A DNA stretch of 46,243 nt from Deltaproteobacteria bacterium. GTDB taxonomy: Bacteria; Desulfobacterota; Dissulfuribacteria; Dissulfuribacterales; QOAL01. Positions 44,013 to 46,243 of this stretch are shown in pieces. Each line of letters starts with the position of its first letter. Position 1 is the stretch's first letter. The notes below the pieces were generated by a model. The model did no database searches, was not told where the DNA came from, and saw nothing but the letters and a program-made list of their open reading frames with translations. The translations under genes and the position numbers were made by a program. The DNA lies in NCBI GenBank assembly GCA_015494395.1, contig WGBG01000117.1, positions 1 through 46,243 on the forward strand, in the 5' to 3' direction.

Positions 44013-44395
44013 AAAACAATCCCTTCCTCTAAAATTAAGGCCAGCAAATTCCCCTGACAATCTGCTCCATCAACAACATCTATTTCCCACTTGTCACTGA
44101 CGCCGGTTACAAATGCCACTGCACGATAAAAAACAGCAGCAGGTATCCCCCAGACAGCAATATCTATATCAGACCAGGCTGTAAAATCTCCTCTTGCCAG
44201 GGAGCCATACAGCATAACTTTGTCTGCACCAAATTTTTTGTACAACCCATCAGCAATCTGTTTTGCAACCTTCCATGCTTCAGAGGTTACCTGTTCGGTA
44301 ACTGGCCGCCGGTTACTTCCAGCATACGGTTGATACCTCTCAAACTCCTTGGGGGTCATCTTAAAAGCTACTTTAGAGGGCATAATTTTAACCAT
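44009..44395 (-). CDS. MntA-like nucleotidyltransferase antitoxin
   Basis: Minimal nucleotidyltransferase of 128 aa. The family pattern GSX10DXD is visible in YGSLARGDFTAWSDIDIAV (about 64-82), with the third carboxylate probably in WEIDVVD. Members paired with HepT transfer AMP to the toxin and inactivate it. The N-terminal 40 residues are longer than minimal forms. Start is uncertain (44395 or 44383), with no clear ribosome site. Precedes and overlaps the toxin gene. Confidence 0.82.
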   Translation of the reverse strand: MVKIMPSKVAFKMTPKEFERYQPYAGSNRRPVTEQVTSEAWKVAKQIADGLYKKFGADKVMLYGSLARGDFTAWSDIDIAVWGIPAAVFYRAVAFVTGVSDKWEIDVVDGADCQGNLLALILEEGIVL

Positions 44396-44412
44396 AGCAT
44401 GAAAGTTTGTAA

Positions 44413-44650
44413 CTGTTCAACATGTTATGCGGTAATGAAGGTAAAGCGAGTCAATGGTCTTGTTTTGGAGTGATTTTGAACAATTTCGTAGTTTTTCTTG
44501 GCAAAATGCAGCCATAAAAATCGCGTCTGTATGAGAGAGGTACGAGCGATTTTGGCGGAGCAAGCAGCAAGCCTTAGAAAAACAAGAAATTGTTTGCTGG
44601 AACGGGAAAACAAGGTTATTTACCAACCTCATTGGCTAAATACACTTAAT
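44413..44650 (-). repeat. family B repeat, copy 4
   Basis: Starts CTGTTCAAC, inverted relative to copy 1 and the most diverged copy. GGTCTTGTTTT, GAACAATTTCGTAG, AAAAATCGCG and TTAGAAAAACAAGAAATTG are all recognisable. The right end is blurred. It lies directly between the antitoxin gene and the radical SAM gene fragment. Confidence 0.75.
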
Positions 44651-44665
44651 ACTTACAAACTGGAT

Positions 44666-44800
44666 TATTCGTGGCCAAACATGATTGCCAAGATGCCTGC
44701 GTCAAATAGCAAATCCAGTATGGCATCCTGGTTTATGAACCTGCAGGAGAAAAAATTGTATTGCGGAGCAACCCACAGGGCAAATTTTGACGGAATATAA
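44666..44800 (+). pseudogene. 3' fragment of a radical SAM gene
   Basis: Encodes 44 residues (YSWPNMIAK...THRANFDGI, stop) of which 35 match the C-terminus of the gene at 42173-43492. The nine changes are scattered, so this is an old duplicate or the tail of a lost paralog rather than a recent copy. An open frame runs into it from the family B repeat, but that upstream part is repeat sequence and not a real N-terminus. Confidence 0.85.
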
Positions 44801-44821
44801 AAAGAGGGGTGAAAAAAGAAA

Positions 44822-44898
44822 TGGTCGGGGCGGAGGGATTTGAACCCCCGGCCCTCTGCTCCCAAAGCAGATGCGCTGCCAGACTGCGCTACGCCCCG
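44822..44898 (-). tRNA. tRNA-Pro (TGG)
   Basis: Seventy-seven bases including CCA. Acceptor CGGGGCG/CGCCCCG, anticodon stem-loop CTGCTTTGGGAGCAG with anticodon TGG, T-arm GGGTTCAAATCCC. The 3' end faces the radical SAM fragment and toxin-antitoxin segment. Confidence 0.96.
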
Positions 44899-44917
44899 AC
44901 AAAAAATGTGAGAATCT

Positions 44918-44945
44918 ATTTAACACAGTGTACTTGCGGATTCAA
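44918..44945 (-). promoter_or_regulatory. promoter of tRNA-Pro
   Basis: TTGAAT and TTAAAT with a 16-base spacer on the minus strand, about 20 bases upstream of the tRNA. Confidence 0.5.
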
Positions 44946-44954
44946 GACCAGTTT

Positions 44955-45362
44955 TTAACTGGCACATGACACCGCGCTGTCACATATACCATCAACAACC
45001 TCTTTAAGGGCGTCCATGGTATATGGCTTGGGCAAAGCGGCTGTAAAACCGAATTTTTCATATGTTGCCATGACAGATTCGTTTGAAAACCCACTTGAAA
45101 CTATGAGTGAAGCATCAGGATCAATTTCTTTTATCTTTTTTGCCACCTCAGAGCCACTCATCCCCTGAGGAAGAGTAAGGTCCACAATCACTGCACAGTA
45201 AAGCTCACCGCTATCCATTGCACTTTTATACTTTTCCACTCCGTCTTCACCCACAGTAGCACCATCACACCCATACCCAATCACATCCAGCATATCGTGT
45301 ACCATGTTGAGCAGAAAAGTTTCATCATCTATAACCAGCACTTTACGCACTCTTTTGCTCAT
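44955..45362 (-). CDS. stand-alone response regulator receiver
   Basis: Single receiver domain of 135 aa. It starts KVLVIDDET with acidic D12-D13. Phosphoacceptor D61 is in VIVDLTLPQGMSG, the switch residue region is IVSSGFS, and K is in LPKPYT. The DLTLPxGMSG form is typical of receivers from hybrid kinases. No output domain and no adjacent kinase. ATG at 45362 with AAGGGG upstream; the frame is open further but lacks a ribosome site. Confidence 0.88.
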   Translation of the reverse strand: MSKRVRKVLVIDDETFLLNMVHDMLDVIGYGCDGATVGEDGVEKYKSAMDSGELYCAVIVDLTLPQGMSGSEVAKKIKEIDPDASLIVSSGFSNESVMATYEKFGFTAALPKPYTMDALKEVVDGICDSAVSCAS

Positions 45363-45511
45363 AATCAACCCCTTGTCAACGGGACTTTTCCTGGCAGCCA
45401 AACCCAGAGCAACTGTTGGCAGAAACGGATATGACGGAACTCACCACATTTAAAGTTTTAACCAGGCACGAAACTCAATCCCAGAACAGGATTTCTGAAA
45501 CTTATTAAAAG

Positions 45512-45922
45512 TTAAGCATCCTCAAGCGAAATGAAAAGAGGTATGACGTTAACTGTGGAACTGACTGTCTGTGTGCTGCCAATAGACCAGTCCCTGACCT
45601 TAAATCTGGGATTAAGTGCCTGTACAACAGCATCAACAATCCCGGCAGCGTTTATAATGGGGTGACGGGAAAATACCTCTGGGAGACCATAGGTAAGATT
45701 ACACGCCATGCACTTTCCAGGCCGTTCGGTAAGTCGGAACTCAAGCTGTAAAAGCCGTTGCTTTTCATCAAAACCTGCAAAATGCAGTGATATATCAAAG
45801 GCACCTACCTCTGCCCCGCCATACAGGGCATCAAAAAATTCATCTGTCTTTTCAGGTGGTAACAGCTCTTTCAAAAAACCATCGTTTATTATATCTGAAA
45901 CAGCGGCTGTATTGTCATGCAT
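45512..45922 (-). CDS. conserved hypothetical protein
   Basis: 136 aa, no recognised catalytic motif. Conserved-looking segments are EFFDALYGGAEVGAFDISL, ERPGKCMACNLTYGLPEVF and FSRHPIIN. The CMAC pair could bind metal, but only two cysteines are present. It resembles small proteins of unknown function from Desulfobacterota; I recall these partly from memory and cannot verify a family name. ATG at 45922 with AGGAGA upstream. Cytoplasmic by lack of a signal or membrane segment. Confidence 0.7.
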   Translation of the reverse strand: MHDNTAAVSDIINDGFLKELLPPEKTDEFFDALYGGAEVGAFDISLHFAGFDEKQRLLQLEFRLTERPGKCMACNLTYGLPEVFSRHPIINAAGIVDAVVQALNPRFKVRDWSIGSTQTVSSTVNVIPLFISLEDA

Positions 45923-46043
45923 ATTAATCATCTCCTGCAATATTCAATATTGGCCCTCATAACCGGTGCATTTCATAACATATTTTTCAGTCATTTCAAG
46001 AAAACGAACTGCCATCCTGCGACCTGAGGACATTCACATTATA

Positions 46044-46243
46044 CCTAAATTGAGCGTTTCAAAATCTGGAAAATTGTTTTTTCAGCAAAATAAAAAGGAG
46101 TTATATCAATTATAACTTTCCAGTTTTGAAACCCTTCGGGATTGCCGTATTTACTGCATCTCCTTTGTCAGTGGAATTCCCATATAGCCGACTATTATGG
46201 GAATTCCCCTTTCGCGGATATGCAGCAAATCCGACAATCGCTC
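46044..46243 (+). repeat. family A repeat, copy 3, cut by the window end
   Basis: Starts CCTAAATTGAGCG and runs to the last base within the right terminal repeat (CGACAATCGCTC). The two arms are as in copies 1 and 2. Same orientation as those copies. Confidence 0.88.

Noticed and set aside
44498-44665. Reading frame joining the family B repeat to the radical SAM fragment
   Set aside because: The upstream part is palindromic repeat sequence; only the tail resembles a protein, so it is not treated as a gene.
44822-44898. tRNA-Pro as an integration site for an island
   Set aside because: No integrase gene and no second copy of the tRNA 3' end were seen near 43500, so only the position is noted.
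1-46243. CRISPR array
   Set aside because: No regularly spaced direct repeats with unique spacers were found. The repeated units are dispersed palindromes or 7-base tandems without spacers.

Overview
The window looks like the chromosome of a Gram-negative anaerobe of the Desulfobacterota (former Deltaproteobacteria). Pointers are the outer-membrane genes (bamA, lpxD, fabZ, lolD), a DUF3373-type porin, a triheme cytochrome c7, a rubredoxin, a class II FBP aldolase of the long type, and a bacterial V/A-type ATP synthase. This placement is inferred from gene content; no 16S rRNA gene is present.

Layout. 1-1.5 kb: start of a complex I operon (nuoA-B-C, minus). 1.8-4.0 kb: cysS-aat. 4.3-8.8 kb: a phenylacetate-CoA-ligase-like gene with an altered P-loop, an orphan livF, rsmD and fba, all minus. 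9.3-12.7 kb: miaB, a DUF151 nuclease-family gene, a PHP-domain gene and a cheX-like gene, plus strand. 12.77 kb: tRNA-Phe. 12.9-22.1 kb: a nine-gene V/A-ATPase operon (G/H-C-I-K-F-E-A-B-D, minus) followed by a universal stress gene. 22.4-25.6 kb: a FmdB-type zinc ribbon, a porin, and rpmA/rplU. 26.2-33.1 kb: a plus-strand acetate module of acetyl-CoA synthetase, a cNMP/CBS/DUF294 regulator, a DEDDh exonuclease and a two-subunit Na+/solute symporter. 33.3-35.7 kb: HDOD, HPP and DUF456 genes. 35.9-41.0 kb: an envelope cluster lolD-bamA-lpxD-fabZ. 41.1-46.2 kb: rubredoxin, cytochrome c7, a B12-binding radical SAM gene, a HepT/MntA-type toxin-antitoxin pair, tRNA-Pro, a lone receiver protein and a conserved hypothetical gene.

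The most distinctive content is non-coding. Three families of short elements occupy many of the intergenic spaces. Family A is about 207 bp, with terminal inverted repeats around CCTAnATTGAGCG and two internal hairpin arms. There are three near-complete copies, one deleted inverted copy and two remnants. Family B is about 215-220 bp and is essentially one very long imperfect palindrome. There are four copies plus remnants, and one copy fills the spacer between the c-ring and F subunit genes of the ATP synthase. Family C is a degenerate heptanucleotide tandem repeat around RGCTCAA, seen at four sites. A and B recur next to each other, and an A remnant supplies the miaB stop codon. Another A remnant and a B copy lie in the segment that holds the toxin-antitoxin pair, between a radical SAM gene and a divergent second copy of its 3' end. 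All repeat comparisons were made by eye.
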